A DNA stretch of 64,000 nt from AP-16 sp963755055 (GTDB taxonomy: Bacteria; Pseudomonadota; Alphaproteobacteria; Rhizobiales; Xanthobacteraceae), in the NCBI GenBank assembly GCA_963755055.1, contig CAVWIS010000024.1, positions 50,169-114,168 of the forward strand. Reading direction: 5' to 3'. The position numbers were made by a program, and so were the translations under genes. The notes beneath the pieces were generated by a model, which was not told where the DNA came from, did no database searches, and was given only the letters and a program-made list of their open reading frames with translations. This document shows, piece by piece, positions 1-10,100 of this stretch; positions within the stretch are counted from its first letter, which is position 1, and the number at the start of each line of letters is the position of its first letter.

Positions 1-98
1 TCCAGCCGGACCGAGCCATCGGGATGAACAGTCAGACGGATCGAGCGATATTCGGCGCCTTCCTGTCGATATAGTTCGGCCGAACGAGTTTCGGTCAT
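1..98 (-). CDS. hypothetical protein, partial (runs off the left edge)
   Basis: Only the first 32 codons are present. The reading frame starts at an ATG with AGGAGC eight bases upstream, a convincing ribosome binding site, and begins MTETRSAELY, followed later by a VHPDGSVRL stretch. From memory this resembles the N-terminus of small (about 100 residue) conserved hypothetical proteins of Bradyrhizobium relatives, but I cannot assign a function. The C-terminus lies outside the window. Confidence 0.55.
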   Translation of the reverse strand, partial: MTETRSAELYRQEGAEYRSIRLTVHPDGSVRL

Positions 99-361
99 GT
101 CCGGGCTCCTGAGGATCCTCGAATGTCGTGAAGGATCCTTGGTCGGCGAGGATGTGCCGTCAATCCCGTTCCGCAATCCGAAGAGGCCGGTACGCTGACC
201 CAAGCCCGCGGCAGTGTGGGGCGCTGCCCGGCGTATCTGTTGTCGGTTCTTCGGGCGCGCTTGAATGCGCCCGCGCCACGCCAGAAGGTAGGCTTCACGG
301 TCAGGTGCAGGTCACCACGCGCGACAGCTCTCGACGTCGGCCGTCGCCCCGGCGACCGCAG

Positions 362-562
362 CTATGTCGTCGGTGCCCTGCGTGAGACGACCCCCTGGAC
401 GACGGCATCCAGCACGTACCACGTGATCAGGAAGGCGCCGGTCTCCAGGATGAAGCTGTGGAATTTGTAGAACAGCTCCGCGATCACGAAGGCGACCAGG
501 AATATCGGTACCTGGCGCTTGAACAGCTCGCTGACCGTCAGGCTGTGAATGAGCTGATACAT
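362..562 (-). CDS. small two-helix membrane protein, unknown function
   Basis: This is a 66-residue protein starting at the ATG preceded by GGAGGCGAAC, a strong ribosome binding site; a longer reading frame extends upstream but lacks one. Two hydrophobic stretches (about residues 18-32 and 39-55) suggest two membrane-spanning helices with a short charged C-terminal tail ending SRRAPTT. No catalytic motif is visible and I do not recognise the family. It stands alone on the minus strand between a partial gene and a gene-poor stretch, so context gives no hint of its role. Confidence 0.6.
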   Translation of the reverse strand: MYQLIHSLTVSELFKRQVPIFLVAFVIAELFYKFHSFILETGAFLITWYVLDAVVQGVVSRRAPTT

Positions 563-1001
563 GTTCGCCTCCCGTTTCTCGTGCGTCTTTCGCGATGCAG
601 TTCGTCGAAGCGAGCCTTGCAAATGAAGGCTACCACTGGTTTAATCGAGCTGCAACCATAAGCTATCCTGTCGGCCGGGAGCCACATCATGAAAAAAGTA
701 CGGCGACAAGGAAATGGCGAACTTCAACACCGCCACGGCATTCACCCCGGCGACGGGCGGCAGGCCGGGATCGCTCACCGCAGTATTGGGCGGTCAGGTC
801 GTCCGCGCCATCGTTGCGATTGCGCTGATCGCGCCAGACCGGGGCGCGCTCCGACAGCTCGATCGGGTTCGGATCGATCTGCCTGATCGAAATCGGTGAC
901 AGCCCATGTCGGTCATCGACAAGGACCGAAGGACCTCGCTTGCTCCGGGCAAACGGTTCTGGTTCTATTGCGCGCCCCAACTCCGACCGGCGAAGTGACC
1001 C
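563..1001. other. 439-bp stretch without a recognisable gene
   Basis: The open frames here (for example plus-strand frames from 687-714 and a long minus-strand frame opposite the next gene) have no ribosome binding site, no family resemblance and arginine-rich composition typical of antisense GC-rich DNA. The promoter of the PaiB-like gene is presumably here but I cannot point to a clear motif. Confidence 0.5.
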
Positions 1002-1643
1002 ATGTACCGGCCCGACCACTTCCGCGTCGACGACTTGCCGATGATGCATGCGCTGATGCGGGCAAGGCCCCTGGTGGCGCTCGTATCGGGAGGCCCGGAA
1101 GGCCTCTACGCCAGCCATCTGCCGACCGTCCTCAAGGACGACGGACCCTATGGAGCCGTCGAGTTCCATCTCGCCCGCGCCAACCCGCACTGGAAGCAAC
1201 TTGCCGAGCGAGACGAAGCGCTGATGATTTTTCAGGGACCGGAGGGATACATCACGCCCAATTGGTACCCCTCGAAGGCCGAGCACGCGAAGGTCGTGCC
1301 GACGTGGAATTATGCGGCCGTGCACGCCTATGGTCGGGCCGAGGTGATGCAGGACAAGGACTGGATCCGGAGCCACGTCGCCGAGCTGACCGCTCAGCAG
1401 GAGAGGAGCGAGCTCCAGCCATGGGCGCTCACCGATGCGCCCGAGACCTACATCGCCGCGATGGTGCGTGGCATCGTCGGCTTCCGCCTAGTCATCAGCC
1501 GGCTCGAGGGCAAATGGAAGATGAGCCAGAACCGCGAGATGCAGGATCGCGCCGGCGTCGTGGAAGGCCTCGCGAAGCGGGCACAGGGCGACGATCCCGA
1601 GATCGCGAAAATCGTCCAGCGTCAGGTCGAGCCGCGCGGTTGA
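1002..1643 (+). CDS. FMN-binding PaiB-family protein
   Basis: This is a 213-residue protein matching the PaiB / FMN-binding negative transcriptional regulator family. The N-terminus MYRPDHF followed by PLVALVSGGPEGLYASHLP is the characteristic first strand and flavin-contact region. A central ITPNWYPSK segment and the WALTDAPETYI to GIVGFRLVISRLEGKWKMSQN region are also typical. Family members (about 200 residues) have a split-barrel flavin fold; Bacillus PaiB acts in polyamine and sporulation control, but most homologues are uncharacterised. The gene stands alone and converges on the ThDP-enzyme gene. The family call is firm; the regulatory role is only inherited from the family name. Confidence 0.85.
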   Translation: MYRPDHFRVDDLPMMHALMRARPLVALVSGGPEGLYASHLPTVLKDDGPYGAVEFHLARANPHWKQLAERDEALMIFQGPEGYITPNWYPSKAEHAKVVPTWNYAAVHAYGRAEVMQDKDWIRSHVAELTAQQERSELQPWALTDAPETYIAAMVRGIVGFRLVISRLEGKWKMSQNREMQDRAGVVEGLAKRAQGDDPEIAKIVQRQVEPRG

Positions 1644-1671
1644 GGCGCCTAAGCGGCGCTGCCTGGCGGGA

Positions 1672-3453
1672 TCACTCCGCTCCGTAGCCGGGCTCGACGC
1701 GCACGTCGACAACCACGACCTCGCCCTGGTCGACCGCCGCCAGCGCCTGGGCAAAAATTGCGGACAGATCCGCCGGCGCCTCGACCGGACCCAGCCCGCG
1801 CGCGCCCTGGGCGGAGGCGAGACCGGCGAGGTCGATGTCCGGATCGGCGATGCGCTGGCCGATCCATTTGTTGGCGATCGGCCGCGAGCGCATTTTGGCC
1901 ATGCGTTCCTGATGAACCTCGTCGTTGTAGAACGAGCGATTGTTGGCGACGACGATGAGCAGCGGCAGGCGATAATGCACCGCGGTCCACAGCGCCGTCA
2001 CCCCCATCAAGAAATCGCCGTCTCCGCACACCGCCACCACCATGCGCCCGGATCCTTTGAGCGCCAGCGCCGCGCCGACCGCAATTCCTGGCCCGGCGCC
2101 GAGCCCGGCGCCGCCATCGGAGCCGAGAAAATCGAGCGGGTGGCGGAACGGCCACCATGCGCCGCTCCACGACAGCGGGAGGTGGGCCAGCGATATCTTG
2201 CGATCGCCGACGGCGCGGCGCAGGGCAAGTGCCAGATCCTCGACCGTCAACCGCCCGGCGGAGACCGGCGGGGCGGCACGGGCTGATGAGGCGGCCGGGC
2301 GTGCGGCGCGGGGCGTGGCGGTCGGCCCGAGGGCTTCCACCAGTTGCGTCGCAACGACGTCCGGCTCGGCGGCCAGCAGGAGATCGACGGGGGGAAGACC
2401 CTGGTGGTCCATGCTCCATCCGTTGTGAAGCTGATGGTCGATCGAGGCCTGAAGGATTTTCGCGTCGGGCATCGCGCCGTCGAGCGCCGACTTGAGCGTG
2501 CCGGCGAGGTCCACCCAGTCGAGGCTGAGAATCACGTCCGCCGCCCGGATTGCCGCAAAGGCCTCGCGGTCCGGCGCGATCATGCAGGGCGCGCCCAGAT
2601 GCAGCGGATGATCGGTCGGGAACGCGGCGCCGACCTTGAGATCGGCCACCACCCGCGCGCCAAGCGCCTCGGCGAGGCGGACGCGGGTTGCCCAGGCTGC
2701 CGGATCGCGGGAAACCCGTCCGGCGAGAATGAGCGGCGATGCCGCGGCGGCGAGAAGTTTTGCCGCCTGCTCGATCAGATCCTTGGGCACCGCCGAGGCC
2801 GCCTGCGGCGCGAAGCGCGCGCCGTCCACGGGGGCGAGCGGCTCGGCAAGCCGCGCCTCCTGCAGGCCGGCGTCAAGATTGACGTAGACCGGCCCCCGGG
2901 GCGGCACGGCGGCAAGCCATGCGGCGCGCAGCAGGGCTTCGCGGGCAGCCTGCGGCGAGGCCGGCTGGTCGTCCCACTTGGTGTAGTTCCGCACCAGCGC
3001 GCCCTGGTCGCGCGCCGTATGCACCCAGTCGATCCATGGCCGCCGCCGCGCCGCGTCGACCGGGCCGGTGGCGCCCAGGATGAGCATCGGCATGCGGTCG
3101 CACCAGGCATTGAAGATCGCCATGCTGGCATGCATCAGGCCGACATTGGAATGAAGCGCCACCGCCATGGCCCGCCCGGTCACCTTGGCATAGCCGTGCG
3201 CGATGGCGACCGCGTGCTCCTCGTGCAGGCACAGCAGCATCTGCGGCTGCCGGTTGCCGAGAAAGTTGACCAGGCTGTCGTGCAGGCCGCGAAAGCTCGC
3301 TCCGGGATTGAGCGCGATATAGGGGATGTCGAGGGCGCGCAGCGTCTCGGCGACCACATCGCTGCCGAACTCGGCGGCATTTCTTGGCCGCGCGCCTTCC
3401 GGCTGCTCGATGGGCAGGCCATGACGGCCGGGCAGGTCGGGCTTGCGGGTCAT
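1672..3453 (-). CDS. thiamine-diphosphate-dependent enzyme, acetolactate-synthase-like
   Basis: This 593-residue protein has the three-domain layout of the acetolactate synthase / benzoylformate decarboxylase superfamily. The N-terminal pyrimidine-binding domain carries the catalytic glutamate in LHEEHAVAIAHGYAKVTG. A central domain follows, and the C-terminal diphosphate-binding domain has GDGDFLMG with NN about 27 residues on, the metal-ThDP motif. I start at the ATG at 3453 (MTRKPDLPGRHG); an upstream in-frame extension is arginine-rich and not family-like. The substrate is unknown: a 2-keto acid is expected, with decarboxylation or carboligation as the reaction. The gene points away from the cupin and P450 genes. 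Confidence 0.85.
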   Translation of the reverse strand: MTRKPDLPGRHGLPIEQPEGARPRNAAEFGSDVVAETLRALDIPYIALNPGASFRGLHDSLVNFLGNRQPQMLLCLHEEHAVAIAHGYAKVTGRAMAVALHSNVGLMHASMAIFNAWCDRMPMLILGATGPVDAARRRPWIDWVHTARDQGALVRNYTKWDDQPASPQAAREALLRAAWLAAVPPRGPVYVNLDAGLQEARLAEPLAPVDGARFAPQAASAVPKDLIEQAAKLLAAAASPLILAGRVSRDPAAWATRVRLAEALGARVVADLKVGAAFPTDHPLHLGAPCMIAPDREAFAAIRAADVILSLDWVDLAGTLKSALDGAMPDAKILQASIDHQLHNGWSMDHQGLPPVDLLLAAEPDVVATQLVEALGPTATPRAARPAASSARAAPPVSAGRLTVEDLALALRRAVGDRKISLAHLPLSWSGAWWPFRHPLDFLGSDGGAGLGAGPGIAVGAALALKGSGRMVVAVCGDGDFLMGVTALWTAVHYRLPLLIVVANNRSFYNDEVHQERMAKMRSRPIANKWIGQRIADPDIDLAGLASAQGARGLGPVEAPADLSAIFAQALAAVDQGEVVVVDVRVEPGYGAE

Positions 3454-3713
3454 GCGCGGCCCCGTGGAAAAGTCGAGGTTGGCGGCGTCAGCATGTCGAC
3501 ATGACGAGCGAGGCGATTGGCTTGCCGCACACATGATACACGGTTCCGCCCATTTTGACGGCGCTCCGAGTCGACGCTGAGCAAGCCCATCGAGCCAATT
3601 GCCTCGCATCCGGCGAATGCGTAGTCTCGGGCTTGCCCCGAGCCGGCTGCGCCGGACGGCGTCGTCTTGCCGTTGCGCATCGGCATCCCGATCCTGCGAC
3701 CAGGGAGAATTCC

Positions 3714-4130
3714 ATGTCATCACAAGCCCGCCGCGTCGTGCATGCCGATATCAAGCCGGAGAACGCACCGGAGCTCGCCTCGCGCTACCTCGATGTCCCC
3801 AACATGCCGTGGGAGAAGACCAAGTTTCCCGGCATCGAGATCAAGATGCTGTATACCGACGACAGCGGCGTCACCACCGCGTTGTTCCGCCTGGCGCCGG
3901 GTGCGGTCGTCCCGCTGCACGAGCACACCGCGCTGGAGCAGACCTATGTGCTCGAGGGCACGCTCGAGGATCATGAGGGCGTGTGCGGACCCGGCCAGTT
4001 CGTGTGGCGGCCGGCCGGCAACCAGCACGAGGCGGTGTCGCCGAACGGCGCGCTCATCCTCGGCTTCTTCCTCAAGCCGAACCGCTTCGCCTACGGGGAA
4101 AAATTCTTCACCGAAGAGGGCGCGAGATAG
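3714..4130 (+). CDS. cupin-domain protein (ChrR-like fold)
   Basis: This is a 138-residue single-domain cupin with a good ribosome binding site (AGGGAGAATTCC before the ATG). The first cupin motif is visible as PLHEHTALEQTYVLEGTLED, and a GPGQFVWRPAGNQHEAV stretch forms the second, giving His and Glu residues suited to holding one metal ion. The length fits small cupin_7-type proteins, which act as metal sensors or small dioxygenases. It lies 125 bp upstream of the P450 gene in the same direction and may be co-transcribed. The reaction cannot be deduced. Confidence 0.8.
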   Translation: MSSQARRVVHADIKPENAPELASRYLDVPNMPWEKTKFPGIEIKMLYTDDSGVTTALFRLAPGAVVPLHEHTALEQTYVLEGTLEDHEGVCGPGQFVWRPAGNQHEAVSPNGALILGFFLKPNRFAYGEKFFTEEGAR

Positions 4131-4254
4131 CGGCAGACGCCATGCCGCAATCGACTCGAGCGATTGCGGCAGGCTCCGCGCAAATCGCGCCACCTCGGCC
4201 GGCGACTTCAGCACGATGCCGCGCATTGCCGCCGGCAGGGTCGCCAGGATCGCC

Positions 4255-5541
4255 ATGATTGACGGTGCAAGAGTCCCCGATGACGTGGGCGCCCTGGTCG
4301 TTTCGCCAAGGGCCTATGCAAGACAGCGGCAACTCCTTGCCGGCTTCCGATGGCTTCGGGCGAACAACCCGATCGGCCGGGTGGAAATCGAGGGATTCGA
4401 TCCATTCTGGGCGGTGACCAGACACGCCGACATCATCGATGTGGCGAGCCGCCACGACCTCTTCCACAACGGGGACCGCGGGACCGCTCTCGTGCCGCGC
4501 GCCGCCGACGAGATGGCCCGGGATTTGACGGGCGGCAGCCCGCATGTGTTCCGAAGCCTCCTGCACATGGACGCGCCGCACCATGGGGAATATCGGCGCA
4601 TTACCCAGGCCTGGTTCACGCAACAGAAGGTCGCGGCGCTTGCGGATCGGATCCGTGCAGTCGCCCGTTGCTCCATTGATCGCATGGCCGCGCGGGCAGA
4701 TGCCTGCGACTTCGTCCGCGACATCGCGATCCACTATCCGTTGCGTGTCATCATGGAGATGCTGGGCGTTCCCGCGGAGGACGACGTCCTGATGCTCGGG
4801 GCAACCCAGGATCTGTTCCGCAGTCAGGACGAAGAGCTTGGGCGCGCCGGCAAGGCGAGCAGGGATCCGACCAGGCACACGCAACAGCTTTCCGCGGCGT
4901 TCGCCGAGTTCCGGTCCTATTTCACCCCGCTGATGGAGGCGCGCCGCAAGGCTCCGCGCGACGATCTGGCGAGCGTCGTTGCCAATGCCGGGATCGACGG
5001 ACAGCCGATCTGCCCGCTCGAGGCGATGAGCTACTACATGATCTTCGCGACTGCCGGTCATCATACCGTGGCATCCGCGATATCCGGGGCGATCTGGGCG
5101 CTCTGCGAGAATCCCGACGAATTCCGCAAGATCAAGGCCGATGCCGGCCTGATCGCGAGCCTCGTCGAGGAGGCGGTGCGCTGGACGACCCCCGCGCAGC
5201 ACGTCATGCGCACCGCGACCAAGGACACGCAAATGCGCGGACGACGCATTGCCAGGGGCGACTGGCTCATGCTGTGCCATCTCTCCGGAAACCGCGACGA
5301 GGAGGCTTTTGAGCAGCCGGAGCGCTTTTGCGTCGATCGTGGTTGGTCGCGCAACGTCGCTTTCGGTCATGGGGTTCATGCATGCCTCGGCCAGCATCTC
5401 GCCCGTCTCGAGATGCGGATCTTCTTCGAGGAGCTGCTTGCCCGGCTCGAATGGATCGAGATGGCCGGCACGCCCCGACGCTCCGCGTCGCTCTATGTCG
5501 GCGGCCCGAAGAGTTTGCCGGTCCGCTTCAAGATGCTCTGA
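4255..5541 (+). CDS. cytochrome P450
   Basis: This is a 428-residue bacterial class I-type P450. The heme-thiolate loop is FGHGVHACLG with the ligand Cys near residue 377. The I-helix oxygen-activation region reads FATAGHHTVAS, with His in the place of the usual acidic residue before Thr. The K-helix ExxR is in EEAVRW. I start at the ATG giving MIDGARVPDD; an in-frame ATG 39 bp upstream (MPRIAAG) is an alternative. No ferredoxin or reductase gene is adjacent, so electron partners must be elsewhere. It is followed after 18 bp by a serine hydrolase gene with its own strong ribosome binding site, so the two probably form a unit. Substrate unknown. Confidence 0.9.
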   Translation: MIDGARVPDDVGALVVSPRAYARQRQLLAGFRWLRANNPIGRVEIEGFDPFWAVTRHADIIDVASRHDLFHNGDRGTALVPRAADEMARDLTGGSPHVFRSLLHMDAPHHGEYRRITQAWFTQQKVAALADRIRAVARCSIDRMAARADACDFVRDIAIHYPLRVIMEMLGVPAEDDVLMLGATQDLFRSQDEELGRAGKASRDPTRHTQQLSAAFAEFRSYFTPLMEARRKAPRDDLASVVANAGIDGQPICPLEAMSYYMIFATAGHHTVASAISGAIWALCENPDEFRKIKADAGLIASLVEEAVRWTTPAQHVMRTATKDTQMRGRRIARGDWLMLCHLSGNRDEEAFEQPERFCVDRGWSRNVAFGHGVHACLGQHLARLEMRIFFEELLARLEWIEMAGTPRRSASLYVGGPKSLPVRFKML

Positions 5542-5559
5542 GCAATTGGAGGAGATCAC

Positions 5560-6981
5560 ATGCAAGGCTTGCGTTCGGACACGGTTCCGGGCTTGGAGCA
5601 GGTCATCGCGGACGCCATCCGGCAATTTCAGCCGGTCGACGACGCCGGCATTGCCCTGGCGGTCATCAAGGACGGCGCCGTCTGCTACACCGGCGGTTTT
5701 GGTTTGCGTGACCGCGGCTCGGCGGCCAAGGTCGGCCCGGACACGTTTTTTGCCATCGGCTCCGCCACCAAAGCCTTCACCAGCATGGTCGCCTGCGTGC
5801 TCGCGGCGGAGGGAAAGTTCGCTCTCGACGTTCCCGTCAAGCAGTATCTTCCCGACTTCAGGATGAAGGACGGACAGGCAACCGACGGAATGACGTTGGA
5901 AGACATTCTTTGCCATCGCACCGGGCTGCCGCGATACGACGCACTTTGGTATCTCGGCCCGTTCGACAGATCGCAATTGTTCTATCGTCTTCAATATTTG
6001 GAACCGCGCCCGGGCCCGGCCGGAGGCTTCCGCAGGAAATTCGAATACAACAACATGATGTACATGGTGGCAGGATTTCTGATGGAATCGCTCCTGGGGG
6101 AGACCTGGGAGGACATCGTTCGGACCCGCATCTTCAATCGATTGGGAATGTCGGAGAGCAGCTTCACCCTCGGCGATCTCTTGAAGAAGGACGACTATGC
6201 CAAGGGTTACGAGGTTGCCACCGAGGTGCCGCTCAAGGGCTTCGAGAACATCGGACCTGCGGCCGCAATCAACTCGAACGCCCTCGAAATGGCGAAATGG
6301 ATGCTGTTGTTGCTCGGTCGCGGTACCACCTCGAACGGAACTGCGATCATCGGTTCCCGCGACTTCGCCGCGATGCTGACCAGCCGTATCCGGGTCAAGC
6401 AGGGACTCGACTATGCGCTGGGCTGGTATCTGTCCGCGGTTCACGGCAAACGGCTGGTCTTGCACGACGGTGACGCCGACGGCTGCACGGCCTACGTATC
6501 GTTTCTTCCCGACGACGGCGCAGCGGTGGTTGCGCTGACCAACCAGCAGGGCACCGCGAGCACGGTCGGAAGGTGGCCTGACAACGTCGTGGCGGCGATC
6601 TACGATCATCTCCTCAGCGGGGCGCTGGGCTATCGGACCGCCTTGCCTGTAGAATTGTCCCGCCGCGAGCTGTTCGAGGCTGCCGGATCACGGAGCCCGT
6701 CGGCAGCTTCGAGCCCCGGCGACTACACGGGAATGTTCTCGGATCCGGGATTTGGCGACATATCGGTGAGTTTGTCCGGACACGGTCTGTATATCAATTA
6801 CTACACCCATCGATGGCCTCTTGAGCCGGTGCTGACCGACGGGTTCAATTTCCAGGTCCATGCGTTCGGGATGGATTTCGATGTGCCGGTTTTCTACAAA
6901 CGTGACAACGGCGGGAAGATCATTGCGTTGACCTTGACGCTCAGATTGGACCTGAAGCCGGTTCGGTTCGTCAAGCGATGA
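5560..6981 (+). CDS. serine hydrolase, beta-lactamase class C / penicillin-binding-protein-like
   Basis: This 473-residue protein has the Beta-lactamase family (PF00144) core: SATK (SxxK nucleophile) near residue 70, YNN (the YxN motif) near 165, and HDG as the third motif near 305. A C-terminal beta-rich region of about 110 residues resembles the DUF3471-type appendage of esterases of this family. No signal peptide is visible, so it is probably cytoplasmic, more like an esterase or amidase than a true beta-lactamase. The ribosome binding site GGAGGAGATCAC is strong. It follows the P450 gene by 18 bp and may hydrolyse an ester or amide in the same pathway; that is inference. Confidence 0.85.
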   Translation: MQGLRSDTVPGLEQVIADAIRQFQPVDDAGIALAVIKDGAVCYTGGFGLRDRGSAAKVGPDTFFAIGSATKAFTSMVACVLAAEGKFALDVPVKQYLPDFRMKDGQATDGMTLEDILCHRTGLPRYDALWYLGPFDRSQLFYRLQYLEPRPGPAGGFRRKFEYNNMMYMVAGFLMESLLGETWEDIVRTRIFNRLGMSESSFTLGDLLKKDDYAKGYEVATEVPLKGFENIGPAAAINSNALEMAKWMLLLLGRGTTSNGTAIIGSRDFAAMLTSRIRVKQGLDYALGWYLSAVHGKRLVLHDGDADGCTAYVSFLPDDGAAVVALTNQQGTASTVGRWPDNVVAAIYDHLLSGALGYRTALPVELSRRELFEAAGSRSPSAASSPGDYTGMFSDPGFGDISVSLSGHGLYINYYTHRWPLEPVLTDGFNFQVHAFGMDFDVPVFYKRDNGGKIIALTLTLRLDLKPVRFVKR

Positions 6982-7192
6982 GCAATTCGCTGCCTGGTTG
7001 AGTTGGTCCTCGCATCAATCGCGACGTGGGCCGGTCGTCGAACGGCCGGACGGGCCGGCGGCGCTCTTGCCCCAGTGATGGCCGTGCGGCCGCGATGGCA
7101 CCTCCGCCGCATCGGCGCCATGTCGATCCGGCCGCCTGCCGAGCCGCCTGCCGACGACGAAACGTAATGGTATCGCAGGCGGTCCGGCGATA

Positions 7193-10100
7193 ATGTCGAT
7201 CACCGCTCATGCTTCGGCGGTACAGGATCGAGCGATGCTTTGCCCGGGTTGCGGCGCCGACAACGGCACGACAAATGCGTTCTGCGGGACCTGCGGAACG
7301 CCGCTCGGGCCGATGTGTGCCGCCTGCGGTCATGTCAGTCCGCTCAATGCCCGTTTCTGCGGCCGATGCGGGACCCCGCTGGCGGCGCCGGTACCCTCCG
7401 GGCACTCCTCGGAGCAGCTGCTTCGGGCGCTGAGCGCGCGTGGAGGCGAGCGCAAGCGGTTGACCGTGATGTTCGCCGATATCCGCAATTCGACCGGCCT
7501 GATCGACCGTATCGACCCCGAGGATGCGATGCGGCGAATGCAGCCTGCGATTGACGCCATGCGGAGTGCGGTCGATCGCTACGGAGGCGTAGTCAACCGG
7601 GTGCAGGGCGACGGTGTCATGGCGCTGTTCGGGGCGCCGCGGTCGCACGAGGATCATGCGGTGCGGGCATGCCTGGCAGCTCTCGCCATGCAGGACGCCG
7701 TGGCCCGTTTCGGCGATCCCGAGGTGAGCATTCGGGTCGGGCTGCACACCGGCGAGGTCGTGGTGCAGGCGGTGGAGACCAGCCTCTATCAGACCTATGA
7801 CGCCGCGGGCGCGGTGGTCCATCTGGCAAGCCGCATGGAGCAGATGGCGGAAGGGGGCGGCATTCTGCTTACCGCCGACACCCTGGCGGCCGCCAGACAA
7901 TTCATCCAGGTCAAGCCGCTTGGACCGCAGGCAATTCGCGGGATGCTGTCCGCGGTCGAGGTCTTCAAGCTCGTCGGCGTGAGGAATGCTCCGGCGAGCG
8001 AGTTGTTCCGCAGCCGGCCGCACCTCAGCCGGCTGACCGGTCGCCAGCAGCAGGTCGATGCGGTCGAGGCCGCTCTGGCGGACGCCGCCGGCGGCGATGC
8101 CCGCGTCGTCGGCGTGGTGGGGGAAGAGGGGGTCGGAAAGAGCCGGCTGTGCTTTGAATTCGCCGAAAGCTGCCGGAGACGGGGCATCCGGGTGTACGAG
8201 GCGCGCGTGCTGGCTCACGGGCGCGCCACGCCGTTTCAGCCCGTCCTCGAGCTGTTGCGGGCTTCTCTGGGTGTCAGAGCCGGAGATCCGGCCGAAGCAA
8301 CTCGGCGCCGCATCGCCAGTGTCGTGGGGAGCCTCCCGGGCGGCGGCGAAGGATTACCGCTTCTTCTCGACTTCCTCGGCTTAGCTGACGCCGCCTACCC
8401 GGTACCGAGGCTCGACCCGCTCGTGCGCAAGACGCGGCTGATGGAGTTGATCTGCAACCTGGCGCGTTCCGCACCGCGGGACCAGGCAACCGTCGTGCTC
8501 GTGGAGGATCTGCATTGGATCGATGCGGCGAGCGAGGAGTTCATCGAAGCGCTGGCAGACGCGGTGATCGGCACGCCGACCTTGCTTCTGCTCAATTTTC
8601 GGCCGGACTATTCGGCGGCCTGGATGCGGCGATCGCATTACCGGCAAATCAACGTGTCCCGCCTGGACCCCGCCAATGCCGACGATCTGCTGCGCGATCT
8701 GCTCGGCGACGACGCTTCCCTTGCCCTGGTTTCCCGCAACATCGCCTGGCGCGCGCAAGGCAATCCGTTCTTCATCGAGGAGCTCGTCAACTCGCTGGTC
8801 GAACGCGGCGATTTTCAGGGAACGCGCGGAGCCTACCGTCTCGCCGGGGGAATCGATACGGTTCCGCTGCCGGCGACCGTCGAGGCTCTCCTCGCGGCGC
8901 GCATCGATCGGCTCGAGGAGCACCCCAAACAGGTGTTGCAGAGCGCCGCCGTGATCGGGCGGGAGCTTCCGGTTGCGATCCTCGAGGCAGTGACCAATCT
9001 GCAGCCCGCCGAGATTGCGGACGCGCTCCGGCAACTGCGACAGGCGGAATTGCTCCACGAGTTGCCGCCTCACGAGGGAGCGCTGCATGCCTTCCGCCAC
9101 CCGCTCATCCAGGAAGTCGCCTATCGGTCGCTGCTGCACACCCGGCAACGCACGATTCATGCCGCTGTCGCGGCCGCCATCAAGACGCACTTCAAGGATC
9201 GCGTCGAGGAGTGGGCAAGCCTGTTGGCCTATCATCTGGAACAGGCGGGCGATACGATGCAGGCCGCGCAGGCCAATATCCGCGCCGCCCTGTGGTTCGG
9301 CTCCACCGATGCCAGCCAGGCGTTGAGGACCTGGAAGAAGGTCCACGACCTCCTGAACCTTCAGCCGCCGTCCGAGTCGATAGCCTATCTCCGCTCGGTG
9401 ACATGTCACCAGATCATGAATTTCGGTTGGCGAGAGGGGATGTCGGCCGAGGAAGCGAAAGGTTACTTCGAGGAAGCCAAGGAATTGGCGCTTGCCGCCG
9501 GCAATTTGCGAGGCAATGCGGCGCTGCACGCGGTCTTCGGGCGGATCCTGGCGGCCAGCGGATCGGCGGACGAATACGTCTCGCGCATCCGCGAAGCCGA
9601 GGCTCTCGTCGGAGAATCCAGCGATGCCAGTCTGCAGGTGACCCTCAAGGCGGTCCTGTGCCACGCCTTGCGCCTTGCCGGTCGGCTGCAGAGCGCCTTG
9701 ACGGTCAACATCGAGGCGACGAACCGCGCTCACGAGATCGGCGAGTTCGATCGCGGCATCCTCGGGTTCGATATCGAGCGTTGGCTTACCGTGATGCGTG
9801 GTCAGCTCCTGATTCTGCTCGGCCGGTTCGACGAGGCGCGGCCATATCTCGATCGATTGTTGCAGGTGGATGCCGCCCAGCGCGATATCACAAGCCACGT
9901 GGCGTGCGTCGCCTACGTGGATTTGGCGTGGGCCGAAGGCGACGCGCATCTCGCCGAGGCGCATGCGGCGCAGGCTATCGCCACGGCCGTCAACGGCAGT
10001 CCGTACGAGCAGGTCCATGCGCGCGCGTGCCGAGGCCTCTCTCATATTGTCGCCGGACGACTCGACTCGGCAGTCGAGGACCTCGCGGAGACACTCTCCT

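Noticed and set aside
4149..4256. Minus-strand peptide LPAAMRGIVLKSPAEVARFA between cupin and P450 genes
   Set aside because: It looks protein-like but is short, overlaps the P450 start, has no ribosome binding site and matches no family I recognise.
4108..6609. An 833-codon minus-strand frame opposite the P450 and hydrolase genes
   Set aside because: Composition (many His, Arg, Asp, Gly) and lack of motifs mark it as antisense of two well-supported genes.
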